A stretch of DNA of 64,000 nt from Pelagibacteraceae bacterium AG-426-I15 (GTDB lineage: Bacteria > Pseudomonadota > Alphaproteobacteria > Pelagibacterales > Pelagibacteraceae): the NCBI GenBank assembly GCA_003213135.1, contig QCNT01000001.1:1-64000 (forward strand). The letters run 5' to 3'. The notes under the pieces are model-generated. The model saw only the letters and a list, made by a program, of their open reading frames with translations, did not search any database and was not told where the DNA came from. The position numbers and the translations under genes are program-made. Shown piece by piece: positions 62,823 to 64,000 of the stretch. Every line of letters starts with the position of its first letter. The stretch's first letter is position 1.

Positions 62823-64000
62823 ACTTAGATAAATCAGTATCTTTTACAAGATCACCGAGATTTTTTACAACATAATCTTTATCGATTTTAATTTTTTGTC
62901 CAGCTTTATCAGAAGCCGTAAAACTAATTTCATCTAGAACTTTTTCTATTATTGTGTGCAATCTTCTTGCACCAATATTTTCAACTGTTGAATTTATTTC
63001 TGTCGAAAGTTTTGCCAACATATCTATTCCATCATCGGAGAACTCTAAATCAACGTCTTCAGTTTTTAACAAAGCTTTATACTGCTTAATTAAACTATTA
63101 TCTGGCTCTTTTAAAATTCTTTTAAAATCTTCTTCGGTCAGTGCATTTAATTCAACTCTTATAGGCAGACGACCTTGTAATTCAGGAAGAAGATCAGACG
63201 GCTTAGCTAACTGAAATGCTCCAGAAGCAATAAATAAAACGTGGTCAGTTTTTACAGGTCCATATTTTGTATTAACAGTAGTACCTTCGATCAGAGGTAG
63301 AAGATCCCTTTGGACACCTTCCCTTGAAACATCTCCGCCAACTCTATCACTTCGAGCAGACACTTTGTCTATCTCATCTAAGAATACAATTCCATTATTT
63401 TCGGTAGAGTCCTTGGCTTCTTTAATGATTTTATCTTGTTCAATCATTTTATCCGACTCTTGTGCTATTAAGATTTCATGTGACTCCTTAACAGTCATTT
63501 TCTTTTTTTTCCCTTTAGGACCCATAGATTTTCCGAGCATCTCTCCTAAATTTACCATCCCAATATTTGCACCAGGCATCCCAGGAATTTCAAAAGATGG
63601 CATACCACCAGATGTTTCATTAACCTCAATTTCTATTTCATTTTTGTCCAAATCGCCTGATCTTAGTCTTTTTCTAAAACTCTCTCTTGTAGCTAGGCTT
63701 GCTTTTTTACCAACCAAAGAATCCAAAACCTTCTCCTCAGCTGATAGTTGAGCTTTTGCATGAACCTCTTTCCTCTTCTTTTCTCTTTCCATGGCAATAG
63801 CTATTTCAATTAAATCTCTGATAATCTGTTCAACATCCCTTCCAACGTACCCTACTTCTGTAAACCTAGTGGCCTCTACTTTTATGAAGGGAGCCTGGGC
63901 TAATTTTGAAAGTCTTCTTGAAATTTCTGTTTTACCAACTCCAGTTGGCCCAATCATTAAAATATTCTTTGGAAGAACTTCATCTTTCATCTCATCAGAC
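62812..64000 (-). CDS. hslU: ATP-dependent protease ATPase subunit HslU, 5' end beyond window
   Basis: HslU unfolds proteins for the HslV peptidase. The visible part has the P-loop [29 protein letters not shown], the I domain, Walker B in [12 protein letters not shown], and the C-terminal LSKFIL that docks into HslV. The track's first Met (63990) is internal: codons up to the window edge read [12 protein letters not shown], the normal HslU sequence, so about 45 N-terminal residues lie outside. hslV should follow outside the window. Confidence 0.97.
   Translation of the reverse strand, partial: SDEMKDEVLPKNILMIGPTGVGKTEISRRLSKLAQAPFIKVEATRFTEVGYVGRDVEQIIRDLIEIAIAMEREKKRKEVHAKAQLSAEEKVLDSLVGKKASLATRESFRKRLRSGDLDKNEIEIEVNETSGGMPSFEIPGMPGANIGMVNLGEMLGKSMGPKGKKKKMTVKESHEILIAQESDKMIEQDKIIKEAKDSTENNGIVFLDEIDKVSARSDRVGGDVSREGVQRDLLPLIEGTTVNTKYGPVKTDHVLFIASGAFQLAKPSDLLPELQGRLPIRVELNALTEEDFKRILKEPDNSLIKQYKALLKTEDVDLEFSDDGIDMLAKLSTEINSTVENIGARRLHTIIEKVLDEISFTASDKAGQKIKIDKDYVVKNLGDLVKDTDLSKFIL

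Noticed and set aside
1-64000. tRNA, rRNA, CRISPR arrays, IS elements or prophage genes
   Set aside because: No cloverleaf, rRNA segment, regularly spaced repeats, transposase, integrase or phage structural motifs were found on either strand by eye.

Overview
The window is a gene-dense, very AT-rich bacterial chromosome segment. Everything recognisable is alphaproteobacterial, and the tiny intergenic gaps, frequent 1-17 bp gene overlaps and gene set point to SAR11 (Candidatus Pelagibacter or a close relative). I see no tRNA, rRNA, insertion sequence, prophage or CRISPR array. The most important single landmark is the short AT-rich gap between hemE and the DUF299 kinase gene. Its flanks (rho-hemJ-hemH-hemE on one side; DUF299-maf-aroE-coaE-dnaQ-secB-fxsA-Tim44-Smr-hslU on the other) match the order I know around the Caulobacter/Rickettsia chromosome origin, so this gap is the likely oriC.

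Layout. 1-7.8 kb (minus): a long run ffh-rpsP-trmD-rplS-leuC-leuD-leuB-asd-sdhC-sdhD-sdhA, preceded by a strongly structured ffh leader. 8-10.2 kb (plus): dapF-ftsY-HPP membrane protein. 10.2-22.5 kb (minus): a catabolic/uptake block with an alpha/beta hydrolase, a DMT exporter, a small membrane protein, an amidase, a TakP-like TRAP transporter (dctM, dctQ, dctP), a D-2-hydroxyacid dehydrogenase, a D-lactate/glycolate-type FAD oxidase, a class I aminotransferase and two tandem FMN-dependent 2-hydroxyacid dehydrogenases. 22.5-27.2 kb (minus): PagL-like outer-membrane protein, then cytochrome c maturation genes ccmC-D-E-F-G-H. 27.3-33.8 kb: hspQ, yciB, DUF2794, a BI-1 protein, an aldo/keto reductase, an IalB-like protein, argG, psiE, a membrane protein and an unusual SDR. 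33.8-40.6 kb (minus): hemC-hemD-mscS-yggT-folD, then a photolyase-related flavoprotein, DUF2256, a histidine phosphatase and two small membrane proteins. 40.7-53.3 kb (mostly plus): tsaD, EVE protein, acs, a two-part sodium/solute symporter, a second symporter, rpe, a heparinase-like protein and purH. 53.3-57.1 kb (minus): rho, hemJ, hemH, hemE. 57.1-64 kb: oriC candidate and the DUF299-to-hslU block.

How it fits together. The 11.8-22.5 kb block reads as an import and oxidation route for 2-oxo or 2-hydroxy acids of both stereochemistries, with a transaminase to link the 2-oxo products to amino acids. acs next to the DUF4212/SSS symporter pair suggests scavenging of acetate or another short carboxylate. 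Heme synthesis (hemC, D, E, H, J) and cytochrome c maturation support an aerobic respiratory chain, yet the complex II membrane anchors appear to have lost both usual heme b ligands. The photolyase-related gene with DUF2256, close to the SDR, suggests a light/UV-repair neighbourhood fitting a surface-ocean cell.

Limits. All assignments are by eye from protein motifs and gene order; no database searches were run. Substrates of transporters and oxidoreductases are inferred. RNA structures were found by hand pairing, without energy calculation.
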